From Lactobacillus acidophilus (GTDB lineage Bacteria; Bacillota; Bacilli; Lactobacillales; Lactobacillaceae): a DNA stretch of 64,000 bases. The notes beneath the pieces were generated by a model. That model worked only from the letters and a program-made list of their open reading frames with translations. It ran no database searches and was not told where the DNA came from. A program made the translations under genes and the position numbers. Location: positions 682,001 to 746,000 of the forward strand of contig NZ_CP139575.1 of assembly GCF_034298135.1 (NCBI RefSeq), read 5' to 3'. Of this stretch, positions 46,382 through 55,370 are shown in pieces (the first letter of the stretch is position 1; the number at the start of each line of letters is the position of its first letter).

Positions 46382-47713
46382 TTAACGAAATAATGTGTCC
46401 AAATTATTTGCTGGAGTTGGAAAGGCAAAGGTTAAATTTTCTTCTACAAATTTTTTAGGATCTTTTCTACCAACTAATGGAACGAAGTTATTGATGTCTT
46501 CAGCAGCATGAATACTTAATTCTGAAGCACCACGTACTTCACCATTCTTATTAAGGATTACCTTTAGCTTAGCATGAGAATCACCTTCACCCATTGAGAA
46601 GAACATATCACTTAAATCTAAGGTTTTAATGTAGTCTCCTTCTTCCATTTCATCTTCACAAATTCCGACTTGAGCAATTTCTGGATAAGTAAATGCGTTA
46701 GTAGCTACAGGTGGATATTGGATAGGATCAGTAATACCATTTTCAACAAAATTAATAATATGATATGCATCTACCCACGCAACTGGGGTTAAGCTTGGTT
46801 GACCGTTATCAGCTACATCTCCTGCCGCAAAGATGCTTGGAATATTAGTTTGCATATGTTCATTAACTTTAATACCTTTATTTGGATCAAATTCGATACC
46901 AACATCTTCTAAGCCTATTCCTTCAACATTAGGCTTTCTACCTGCTGCATTAATGACTAAATCAGTATCAAAAGTATCGCCATTCTCAGTTGTAACTGTG
47001 TATTGATCACCATCTTTAGCAATTTCTTTAACTGGAGCATTCAAATGGAATTTGATACCCCTGTCTTCCATAATACGTTTCAACGTTCCAACCATTTCTT
47101 GATCAAATGGACGGAGCAATCGATCTGAATGTTGTAAGATGGTTACTTCTGCACCAGCTGCTTGCAAAATAGTAGCTAATTCCATTGCCACGTAACCACC
47201 ACCAATAACGATTGCGCGTTTAGGTAATTTATCTAAATCAAAGAATTCATTGTTGGTAATTGCATATTCATTACCTGGAACATCAAGATCACGTGGAGCC
47301 AAACCTGTTCCAATCACAATATTTTTACCTTCATATTCTTGATCGCCAACTTTTACTGTATGTGGTCCAGTAATCACACCTTTTCCTTGAACAGTATCAG
47401 TATGTTCACTAGTCATGCTTTTACGTTCGTTTTTGTGAAAGGCTGTCCAAATCTTCTTTTTTCTAGCCACTAATGTAGGCCAGTCAATTTTAGCTGCTTC
47501 TTTGATTCCTTTTCCAGCTAAATAATAGCTATTTAAAACAGGGCGAACTGTACCTTCCATAAAAATTTTAGGTTGGCATCCCGTATTTGGGCAAGTACCA
47601 CCCCATAAGCCTTTTTCAATTAATAAAACTTTATTTGTCGTTCTTTCAAGCTTAGCAAGCAAGTGAATTGCGACAGGGCCACTACCTAAAATAATGTAAT
47701 CATATTTTTTCAT
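46382..47713 (-). CDS. FAD-dependent pyridine nucleotide-disulfide oxidoreductase
   Basis: 443 residues of the glutathione reductase/dihydrolipoamide dehydrogenase group. FAD motif YIILGSGPVAIHLLAKLE at the N-terminus, redox-active disulfide GGTCPNTGCQPK (about 39-50), NAD(P) motif VIGGGYVAMELA, ATG-like INAAGRKPN, and second FAD motif FAAGDVAD. The dimerisation domain is shorter than in true glutathione reductase, and the His-Glu pair near the C-terminus is not evident, so the disulfide substrate is uncertain. Stands alone between terminators, within the flavodoxin cluster but without the dyad promoter. Confidence 0.88.
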   Translation of the reverse strand: MKKYDYIILGSGPVAIHLLAKLERTTNKVLLIEKGLWGGTCPNTGCQPKIFMEGTVRPVLNSYYLAGKGIKEAAKIDWPTLVARKKKIWTAFHKNERKSMTSEHTDTVQGKGVITGPHTVKVGDQEYEGKNIVIGTGLAPRDLDVPGNEYAITNNEFFDLDKLPKRAIVIGGGYVAMELATILQAAGAEVTILQHSDRLLRPFDQEMVGTLKRIMEDRGIKFHLNAPVKEIAKDGDQYTVTTENGDTFDTDLVINAAGRKPNVEGIGLEDVGIEFDPNKGIKVNEHMQTNIPSIFAAGDVADNGQPSLTPVAWVDAYHIINFVENGITDPIQYPPVATNAFTYPEIAQVGICEDEMEEGDYIKTLDLSDMFFSMGEGDSHAKLKVILNKNGEVRGASELSIHAAEDINNFVPLVGRKDPKKFVEENLTFAFPTPANNLDTLFR

Positions 47714-47800
47714 TGATAAACTTCCTCATAGCAATATTATTTAATTTTAAAATATCACTTATTATAAGTAAGTTCAATATAAATGCTTTTATTTTTAACA

Positions 47801-47831
47801 CAAAAAATCACTCAGTTTTATTAGCTGAGTA
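47801..47831 (-). terminator. Terminator of the flavodoxin/esterase operon
   Basis: ACTCAG pairs with CTGAGT; read leftwards followed by GATTTTTTG. Confidence 0.75.
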
Positions 47832-47847
47832 ATTTTCATTAAAGTAA

Positions 47848-48411
47848 TTACTTAAATAGTTCTTTACCGTAGTGGTTAATAATTCTACTCATTGTTGGAG
47901 CATCGTGATTACCACCAGGTTGAGTGTAATATTCCAAGTTACTTCTGTTAAATTGTGGAAGGTTCCACATTGCTCTAATTTGTGGTTCCATTGATTCACT
48001 GGTGCCATCTCCAGAACCTACACCTGCAAAAATTTTGAATGAAAGGTTACTATTCTTCTTAGCAGCATTTGCTAAAACTTGAGCAGTTCTTCTTGGAGCT
48101 GCACTACCACCATCTGAGGTTACAGTCCAAGAATCACCTGCCATTGGTACGAAGTACTTAAAGTATAGTATATTGTGTTTTTCTTTTGCATTATAATTCT
48201 TAGGCAAATAAACAACGGCTTGTTTAGTATATTTCTTCCCATTATACGTAGTTGTGTACTTAATAATTTCTGATTGACTATCGGTTGATTTTCTCACTAC
48301 AGCTCGGCTTTGTCCATTTTCATTTGAATTGGATGCGACTTGACCACATGCGGCAAGAAGTGATGTAGTAGCTAATAATGTCATTAATATAGATACCTTT
48401 TTCTTTTTCAT
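47848..48411 (-). pseudogene. Esterase lipoprotein with in-frame internal deletion
   Basis: 187 codons. Lipoprotein signal peptide with lipobox LAAC (MKKKKVSILMTLLATTSLLAAC). The mature part opens like a feruloyl-esterase/esterase-D type alpha/beta hydrolase (YNGKKYTKQAVVYLPKNYNAKEKHNILYF) and jumps at KYFVPMAGDSWTV to its C-terminal half with GGNHDAPTMSRIINHYGKELF. The middle, including the usual Gly-x-Ser-x-Gly elbow, is missing. The frame is open and signals are intact, so a secreted but inactive protein may be made. Start ATG 48411 follows GGAGGATAAA. Confidence 0.75.
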
Positions 48412-48436
48412 AGTGTTTATCCTCCGCATAAAAGAA

Positions 48437-49048
48437 TTAGTAGCCTAATCCCTTAAGCCATGAACGAACTTGCTTATTGTTATTATCATAGCGAATCCCA
48501 TTTTTGAAAGTGGCACCATCTTTTTGAGCTAATTGTTTAATTACAGCTTGTGAAGGTCCAATTGGTGTACTCATACTTGTTGTGAATGGAACGACAGTCT
48601 TACCTTGGAAATTGTACTTATCAAATAAGGTATGAATAAGCATTGGCGGACGCTGCCACCAAGTTGGGTAACCAATGAACACTGTTTTGTATTTAGAAAA
48701 GTTAGGAATGTTTGTTGCTAAAGTTGGGTGAATATTGTTTCTACGTTCACGATCACCACGTCTTGCAGCAGAATCATAATCACCATATGCTTTTTCTGGT
48801 TGCAAGCGAATCATTTTAGTACCAGTTTGTTTTTGAATGTATTTAGCAGCATCTTGAGTAGTTCCCGTTAATGAAAAATATACAATCAAAGTATTACTTT
48901 TGCTTGCTTTTCCTACTTTAGTAGTTTTAGCTTTGCCGTTAGATTGAGAATTATTTGAACTTGATGAATTAGAGTTAGCACATGCGGCTAAGCTAATTAC
49001 TGAAAAAACTAAACCTATTGTTAAAAGAGCCTTCTTCCATAATTTCAT
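48437..49048 (-). CDS. Flavodoxin-like lipoprotein
   Basis: 203 residues. Signal peptide with lipobox LAAC (MKLWKKALLTIGLVFSVISLAAC), Ser/Asn-rich spacer to about residue 50, then a flavodoxin fold: NTLIVYFSLTGTTQDAAKYIQ (phosphate-binding loop for FMN), RRGDRERRNNIHPTL, VFIGYPTWWQRPPMLIHTLF (second FMN loop) and PFTTSMSTPIG. Located outside the membrane, it may carry electrons to extracellular acceptors; inference. The only undamaged flavodoxin of the cluster. Downstream of a broken flavodoxin and ahead of the esterase remnant, all under promoter 3. Confidence 0.87.
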   Translation of the reverse strand: MKLWKKALLTIGLVFSVISLAACANSNSSSSNNSQSNGKAKTTKVGKASKSNTLIVYFSLTGTTQDAAKYIQKQTGTKMIRLQPEKAYGDYDSAARRGDRERRNNIHPTLATNIPNFSKYKTVFIGYPTWWQRPPMLIHTLFDKYNFQGKTVVPFTTSMSTPIGPSQAVIKQLAQKDGATFKNGIRYDNNNKQVRSWLKGLGY

Positions 49049-49058
49049 TTTTACTTAC

Positions 49059-49493
49059 CTACTTTCTAATTAGATCTTCTACATCTGCTGCCCTATTTAA
49101 TACTTTGACAACATTTAAGGCCTTGAGCCCATTCTTTGAAGACTTGTTCATAATTGCCAACAGTTCCAGCATCAGTATAAAAAGTTGCCACCTTACCTTT
49201 GAAACCTTGGATTTTATCTAGGAATGTATGATTGGTGTTGCGGGTATTCCTCCCCATACAGGACTTCCTACCAATATTAAATCGTATTGATTAGGATCTA
49301 GATCAAGGTTTTGAATTGTCGGATATTGCTTCTCAGCAATATCAAAGGTTTGATACATATCATTATTAAAAGTTCCTTCAGGAACCCTTAATTCCAATTC
49401 TGTGTTAACTGGAATTGTTCCAGCGATTTGATCTGCTAATTTCTTAGTGTTGCCTAACCATGAATAATATGCAATTAAAACTTTTAGTCCCAT
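49059..49493 (-). pseudogene. Flavodoxin-family protein with two frameshifts
   Basis: Cytosolic type, no signal peptide. Starts MGLKVLIAYYSWLGNTKKLADQIA and keeps LVGSPVWGGIPATPI. A frameshift near 49225 follows; the frame resumes as FLDKIQGFKGKVATFYTDAGTVGNYEQVFKEWAQGL. A second shift near 49112 is needed for NVVKVLNRAADVEDLIRK and the stop at 49059. Promoter 3 is upstream. Confidence 0.83.
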
Positions 49494-49540
49494 TTATTGT
49501 TTCTCCTCTTTTTCTTTCTCGTTATCGATTGGATGATCTT

Positions 49541-49607
49541 AGTATATTTCGATATTACCGATAAAAAAATTACCAAATATCTATGGGGCTATACGTATAA
49601 GTTATAG
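49541..49607 (-). promoter_or_regulatory. Regulon promoter 3 (dyad + -10)
   Basis: Dyad CTATACGTATAAGTTATAG at 49589-49607, -10 TATACT (minus) at 49541-49546, 42-bp gap; drives the flavodoxin-lipoprotein-esterase operon. Confidence 0.75.
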
Positions 49608-49671
49608 TAAAAATGATTACCAAATAATACTTTACATAATAATTATATTGTTAATATCTAGATTGCATAAA

Positions 49672-49710
49672 CAAAAAATAGCGTCAAGGCTTGTTTTTCT
49701 TAACGCTATT
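49672..49710 (-). terminator. Terminator of the sugar-transporter gene
   Basis: AATAGCGT pairs with ACGCTATT across a 18-base loop; T-run leftwards. Confidence 0.7.
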
Positions 49711-49731
49711 AACTGAATTAATTTTTCTTTT

Positions 49732-50574
49732 TTATAAAACTGCGCCAACGACGATCAATGCTAAACCAATTAAAGTTGAAACAAGTTCACGACCATATTT
49801 GTGTTCACCCAAGATTGTCATACCGCCTAAGGTCGAAATAATTACACTCAATTGACTATAAATAAACGCATTAGTTACACCATTCATTTGAGCTGAAATG
49901 ATATAAGTATATGCACCAATACCAAAAGCAAAACCTGCAAGTACATCAAACCAAGTCGCTTTTTGTTTAAAAGCTACGGCTCTCTTAGTAAAGATTACAT
50001 ATAAGCTTGCTCCAATTAAGATACCAATCATTTGTGGTAAAAACATTGATTGGGCACTAGCTGAAACTGCTTTTGGAAATGCTGAATAAACCCAGTAACC
50101 AATAGTAGTTAAAAGTAAGAATAATAAATCTTTACTATTAGTCTTTTGTGATGAAGCTTTTCTAGTAACTGTAGTTAATACAACACCAATTATAATCAAG
50201 ATCAATGCAAGTGTTCCCAATACATATTGATTAATAGTACTCCATTCACCAAAAATGAGTGCACCGATAATTGTGTTACCAATCAATTGTAAACCAGTTG
50301 AAATTGGCATTGTCTTACTTACACCCATTTTAGTAAATGAAACAAATTGACCAATTTGACCAATGGCCCAGAATGCTCCAGAAATCATTGAAAGTAAAAA
50401 AATTGATAAATTCATTGAAGGTCTTTGAAGCACTGTAACAAAAATTCCAAAGATAGTTGCTCCGACACCTACTCCTAAAATTTGATTAGTTGGATGACTA
50501 TTTTTAACCTTACTTACAATCAATGGAATAATTCCCCAACCAATTGCTGGAAGCAATGCAATAATAATATTCAT
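49732..50574 (-). CDS. GRP-family sugar transporter (GlcU/RhaT-like)
   Basis: 280 residues, ten hydrophobic helices, drug/metabolite superfamily fold with internal repeat. Matches the glucose/ribose porter group: [21 protein letters not shown] at the start, [36 protein letters not shown] in the middle, and [17 protein letters not shown] near the end. Non-PTS, proton-linked sugar uptake. It shares the dyad promoter with the redox genes. Together with the glucose-dehydrogenase-like SDR at 53 kb this hints at direct oxidation of imported sugar; inference. Confidence 0.88.
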   Translation of the reverse strand: MNIIIALLPAIGWGIIPLIVSKVKNSHPTNQILGVGVGATIFGIFVTVLQRPSMNLSIFLLSMISGAFWAIGQIGQFVSFTKMGVSKTMPISTGLQLIGNTIIGALIFGEWSTINQYVLGTLALILIIIGVVLTTVTRKASSQKTNSKDLLFLLLTTIGYWVYSAFPKAVSASAQSMFLPQMIGILIGASLYVIFTKRAVAFKQKATWFDVLAGFAFGIGAYTYIISAQMNGVTNAFIYSQLSVIISTLGGMTILGEHKYGRELVSTLIGLALIVVGAVL

Positions 50575-50635
50575 ATCTCGTATTCTCCTTATTAATAATT
50601 TTTTAGTATTCTTTATTTGTAAACTCGATGTTCTT

Positions 50636-50702
50636 AGTATATTGCGATAATAACCATAAAAAAATTACTAAGTATCTATATCGCTATAAACAAAGTGAAT
50701 AC
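50636..50702 (-). promoter_or_regulatory. Regulon promoter 4 (dyad + -10)
   Basis: Weaker dyad CTATAAACAAAGTGAATAC at 50684-50702, -10 TATACT (minus) at 50636-50641, 42-bp gap; drives the GRP transporter. The remaining bases of 50575-50892 hold nothing else but the next terminator. Confidence 0.7.
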
Positions 50703-50847
50703 TATCCAAAAATATAAATTTTTGGCGTAATAAGAAACCATTATAAAGAAAGCGGTTAACAAAAGCAACTGTTGATCTTTGAAGTGATTTATGTCCTTAT
50801 TGATGAAATACTGCTAATGCGCGAAAATGGTTACATAATTTCATTAA

Positions 50848-50884
50848 AACAAAACACGATTCTACAAAGCAGAATCGTGTTTGG
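50848..50884 (-). terminator. Terminator of the aldo/keto reductase locus
   Basis: AAACACGATTCT and AGAATCGTGTTT are perfect inverses. Confidence 0.8.
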
Positions 50885-50892
50885 GTAATAAA

Positions 50893-51891
50893 TTATTTCT
50901 TAATCTTAGAACCACCAAAGACATCAGACATTGGAATAGTATCTAACAATTTATCAATTTCATTGACTTCTTCAGCTGTCATTTTAATTTCACCGGCAGC
51001 TAAATTATCCTTTATTCTATTTAAATGACGACTACCTGGAATTGGCACAATGTAAGGTTTCTTATTAATCATCCAAGCCAAAGAGATTTGTGCTGGAGTT
51101 GCATTATGCTTATTAGCAATACGGGTTACTAATTCAATTAATTCTTGATTTTTCTTAATTGCTTCCTCAGTAAATTGTGGCATTCTAGCACGCAAATCTC
51201 CCTTTGGAAATTTACTTTGCATGAATTCACCAGTAAGTAATCTATTAGCCAATGGAGAAAATGCTACTTATCCGACATTCAATTCTTCCAACAATGGAAA
51301 CATTTCTTCATATTCACGATACATCATTGAATATCTGTTTTGAATAGCAGTTACTTTAGTTACTTTGTTAGCACGACGTAAGTAATCTGGTGTAGCTTCC
51401 GAAATTCCCCAGTGAGTAATTTTCCCTTCTTTAATTAATTCACCCATAACTTGGGCTACTTCTTCTGGAGAAAACTTAGGATCAATACGATGTTGATAAT
51501 ATAAATCGATATGGTCAGTATTTAATCTCTTTAAAGAACCTTCTACTGATTTCCGAATTGCTTCAGGACTAGAATCTACAGCAATTTCTTGAGTAGAACT
51601 CTTACCTTCAATATTGTGAATACCAAACTTAGTAGCGATTACTACGTTGTCTCGTACATCATGCAGAACCTTTCCTACCAATTCTTCATTGTAATTAGTT
51701 GATCCATCTGGGTTAACCCCTTGATAAATCTCAGCAGTGTCAAAGAATCTTTCACCAGCATTATATGCTGCTTGAATTGTTTTGATAGCTTCTTCTTCAT
51801 CCATCGGTGCACCATAAGCGTGTGAAAAGCCCATGCAACCTAAACCAATAGCTGAAACTTTTAAGTCGTCTCCTAAAATTCGAGTTTCCAT
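50893..51891 (-). pseudogene. Aldo/keto reductase with a single nonsense codon
   Basis: NADPH-dependent reductase of about 332 codons. GLGCMGFSHAYG, the catalytic-tetrad Tyr region (FFDTAEIYQG) and ALQNRYSMMYREYE-type stretch are intact. TAA at 51268-51270 (codon 208, ELNVG-stop-VAFSPLAN) replaces the usual Tyr of GYVAFSPL. The rest is undamaged to the C-terminus, so loss is very recent or a sequencing error. Promoter 5 is upstream. Confidence 0.85.
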
Positions 51892-51942
51892 AAAACACCT
51901 CGTCTGTTTTTATAAATTGTTTTGTCATTAAGCAATAACAAG

Positions 51943-52008
51943 TTTATAGGTATTGAAGAAAGATTAAAATTACTAAAAGTCTATAGCCACTATACGAAAA
52001 GTGTATAG
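51943..52008 (-). promoter_or_regulatory. Regulon promoter 5 (dyad + -10)
   Basis: Dyad CTATACGAAAAGTGTATAG at 51990-52008, perfect in both arms; -10 TATAAA (minus) at 51943-51948; 41-bp gap. Drives the aldo/keto reductase. Confidence 0.78.
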
Positions 52009-52082
52009 CATATTAAGTACATGAGAAAAGTATTATAATTGCAATTAATATTTATTTAGCAATAATTTGAGGTGAAATATAT

Positions 52083-52518
52083 ATGGTTAAGTTCATTAAA
52101 GCAGAGGAAAAAGATCTTCCTAACATTGTTGATATTTATAATCAAATTATTCCGTCAAGATTAGCTACAGCAGATTTAGAACCTGTAAGTGTTGAATCAC
52201 GAAAATCATGGTTTCATTCATTTACTCCTACTCACCCTATTTGGGTAATAAAAAATGAAAATAATATCATTGGCTGGGTAGCTTTGGAACCTTTTTACGG
52301 ACGTCTAGCTTATGAACGTACTGCAGAAATTAGTATTTATATTGATAAAAATGTCCAGCATGAAAATTACCGCTATCATGGCTTATATTTTTAGTCATAA
52401 TTTACCGAGCCCAAAATTGTTTAAGTTCAAGTGCTTTGAACAATGGAGGCATTTGCCTAACGTTACATTAATGGATGAAAAGAAATATAGTTTGGATATT
52501 TTAGGACGTAGATTTTAA
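52083..52518 (+). pseudogene. GNAT acetyltransferase (phosphinothricin-type), decayed
   Basis: N-terminal part reads MVKFIKAEEKDLPNIVDIYNQII ... IIGWVALEPFYGRLAYERTAEISIYID in frame. At HEN near 52365 a deletion of about 25 residues with frameshift removes the acetyl-CoA loop. The remainder ITAIMAYIFSHNLPSPKLFK ... YSLDILGRRF continues in another frame to 52518. Confidence 0.8.
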
Positions 52519-52590
52519 TTAATTGATATATATTTTGGTCAATAATTATTTTAAAGAACATAGAATTGTCTTCTCAGCACTTAATAAACA

Positions 52591-52620
52591 AGAAAAGCCC
52601 GCACAAATATGCGAGCTTTT
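52591..52620 (-). terminator. Terminator of the SDR gene
   Basis: AAAAGC-CGCA pairs with TGCG-GCTTTT around CAAATA (one internal mismatch); leftwards followed by TTTTCTTG. Confidence 0.65.
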
Positions 52621-52664
52621 AGATTTTAATTTAACTAGGGAAATTTATTATGAGGTTTTGCTTT

Positions 52665-53474
<810 letters not shown>

Positions 53475-53504
53475 TTATTTTGTTTTCGTTTCATTTCAGT
53501 TAAT

Positions 53505-53571
53505 ACTATAATCTGATTTTGAGTTAGAAAGAATTGCTTTTTATGCATGAAGCTATACGTAAAGTGAATAC
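53505..53571 (-). promoter_or_regulatory. Regulon promoter 6 (dyad + -10)
   Basis: Dyad CTATACGTAAAGTGAATAC at 53553-53571, -10 TATAGT (minus) at 53505-53510, 42-bp gap; drives the SDR gene. Confidence 0.72.
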
Positions 53572-53588
53572 AAGAATTTCAATATCTT

Positions 53589-54047
53589 TTAAAATTGAAA
53601 TTTTCGTTGATAAATAGGATTCAATCTAATGTCATAAATACTACCACTTTCAAGTTGAACTTCGATTGTATGCATGTATTCTTTAGCCTCTTCCAAGTGA
53701 CTAGCATAAATTTGATTGAGGTATGGATTCGTAGCAAAAATTTCAGATTGATATTTGTGATCTACAATGTATGCTTTACCTTTCAACGCAATACCAACGC
53801 TTCCCATTGTGCCATCTCCTTTAGAAGCAGTGATAACTAACTCAGGTGCACGTTTAATACAATTGAAAAGTTCATTTCCTTCTTTAGTCATTAAATATAA
53901 TTTTCCGTCTGTGTGATATAACATGTCACAAACTTGAGCATATGGATGGTCATACTTATCGACTGTAGATACAACTGCATTATGAATATCATCAGTTACG
54001 AAGTCTAAAAAATCATTATTTGTACTATCATCATTTAAAAATCTCAT
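53589..54047 (-). CDS. Pyridoxamine 5'-phosphate oxidase-family flavoprotein
   Basis: 152 residues, split-barrel flavin-binding fold: AVVSTVDKYDHPYAQVCDMLYHTDGKLYLMTKEGNELFNCIKRAPELVITA matches the N-terminal strands of small PPOX proteins. The pyridoxine pathway residues are not evident, so a general flavin/F420-like reductase role is possible. Start ATG 54047 behind AAAGGAGT. Divergent from the YafY-type regulator at 54135, which is its likely controller. Confidence 0.82.
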   Translation of the reverse strand: MRFLNDDSTNNDFLDFVTDDIHNAVVSTVDKYDHPYAQVCDMLYHTDGKLYLMTKEGNELFNCIKRAPELVITASKGDGTMGSVGIALKGKAYIVDHKYQSEIFATNPYLNQIYASHLEEAKEYMHTIEVQLESGSIYDIRLNPIYQRKFQF

Positions 54048-54134
54048 AGTTAACTCCTTTAAATATATTATTTGACGTGTTTCAATATCATTATATGATT
54101 TAAATCTGACAAAATATGATAGGATTGAAAAAAT

Positions 54135-55064
54135 ATGAAGAAAAGTGAACGATTAAATAAAGAGTTAATTTATCTAAGTTATCGCAAAGAGTTTCATTTA
54201 AAAGAACTAGAAAATGAGTTCAACATTTCTGAACGAACTGCATTACGTGATATTGCTAACTTAGAAGAACTCGGTCTTAATTTTTACGTTGAAAAAGGGC
54301 GCTATGGTGCATATCATCTAACTCAAAATAGGCTTTGGGTTCCAATTAATTTTGAGTTAGAAGAAATCAATGCTATTTTCTTTGCCTTAAAGGCTTTAAA
54401 TAAGATGACAACAACTCCTTTTAGCAATGCTTATAACCAAATTTACCATAAACTGATGAAATCATTACCGACAAGTAGGCAAGAAAATATTTTAAAACAG
54501 CAAAACGTAGTATCTTATCATCAGCAACCTACTTTACATAATGTTAATTATTTCAAAATATTGATTTCTGCAGCTAGTGAAAATACTGTTTTAAAACTAT
54601 CTTCAAAACAATATTTTAAACAATCAGAATATGTTCAAATAAGCGAAATATTCTATCAGCAAGGCAATTGGTTTTGTAATTTATATAATTTGAATCAACA
54701 AAAATGGTTTATTGCCCGCTGTGATCAAATTTCTTATTGCAAAGTTACAACCAAAATTGGTAAAAGCAAAAAAGAACTAAAAGTGTTACATGATTCTTTT
54801 TACAAAAAATATTACTCTATTCCTTATTCATGCGAACTTACGAAAAATGGTAAGGAAGCAGCATCTCTTGATCTATACCCTACCATGAGAATTACGGAAG
54901 AAAACGGCAAAACATTGCTCACTGGATCCTATAATCCTTCCGAGTTATATTATTTAGTAAATTATTTAATTGGTTTAGGATCAAATGTAAGGATTAATCA
55001 TCCTATTGAATTAAGGGATGCATATTTAAAAGAACTGAAGAAAATCATTAATATGTATGAATAG
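54135..55064 (+). CDS. YafY-type (HTH-WYL) transcriptional regulator
   Basis: 309 residues. N-terminal HTH (FHLKELENEFNISERTALRDIANLEELGLNF, about 18-50), then a WYL-like effector region with WFCNLYNLNQQKWFIARCDQI (about 176-198) and a C-terminal WCX-like domain. Many proteins of this kind repress a divergent gene, here the PPOX gene 87 bases away. Others act in phage defence or DNA-damage loci, and the helicase operon lies just beyond. Confidence 0.85.
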   Translation: MKKSERLNKELIYLSYRKEFHLKELENEFNISERTALRDIANLEELGLNFYVEKGRYGAYHLTQNRLWVPINFELEEINAIFFALKALNKMTTTPFSNAYNQIYHKLMKSLPTSRQENILKQQNVVSYHQQPTLHNVNYFKILISAASENTVLKLSSKQYFKQSEYVQISEIFYQQGNWFCNLYNLNQQKWFIARCDQISYCKVTTKIGKSKKELKVLHDSFYKKYYSIPYSCELTKNGKEAASLDLYPTMRITEENGKTLLTGSYNPSELYYLVNYLIGLGSNVRINHPIELRDAYLKELKKIINMYE

Positions 55065-55068
55065 ATAA

Positions 55069-55107
55069 AGAAAAGAACTATTGCCACTTCGACAATAGTT
55101 CTTTTCT
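55069..55107 (+). terminator. Terminator of the YafY-type regulator gene
   Basis: AAAAGAACTATTG pairs with CAATAGTTCTTTT. Confidence 0.88.
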
Positions 55108-55118
55108 AATATATTGTT

Positions 55119-55211
55119 TTATCTCCAAATAAAGTTTGCCAATGCACGGTTAACTTGAGCGTTATTGTGGAGTCTGCTGTGTTGACCACCACGACCGCGA
55201 ATCATTAATTC
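55119..55211 (-). pseudogene. C-terminal remnant of a DUF915 hydrolase
   Basis: Thirty codons reading MIRGRGGQHSRLHNNAQVNRALANFIW then stop, the family C-terminus also seen at 40.3 kb but from a different paralogue. No upstream part is present; it adjoins the kptA remnant. Confidence 0.65.
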
Positions 55212-55330
55212 AGTGATGCATTTTATTCATTGTATTTAAAAAATCTTGTAAATCAACAAAACCATATTCATCTAACTTTAAGCCATATTTACCAGGATTA
55301 TGTCTCAAGCAATATGAGATCCTTTTGCTA
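55210..55330 (-). pseudogene. N-terminal remnant of kptA (RNA 2'-phosphotransferase)
   Basis: One frame reads YCLRHNPGKYGLKLDEYG and FVDLQDFLNTMNK before a stop at 55210-55212. This is the first conserved block of KptA/Tpt1, which removes 2'-phosphates left by RNA ligation. Upstream bases up to the helicase-partner stop at 55371 are scrambled. The gene has been lost by deletion. Confidence 0.6.
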
Positions 55331-55370
55331 ATGAAAACATTACTGCGGCGATCCGGTCTATTTTGCAACT

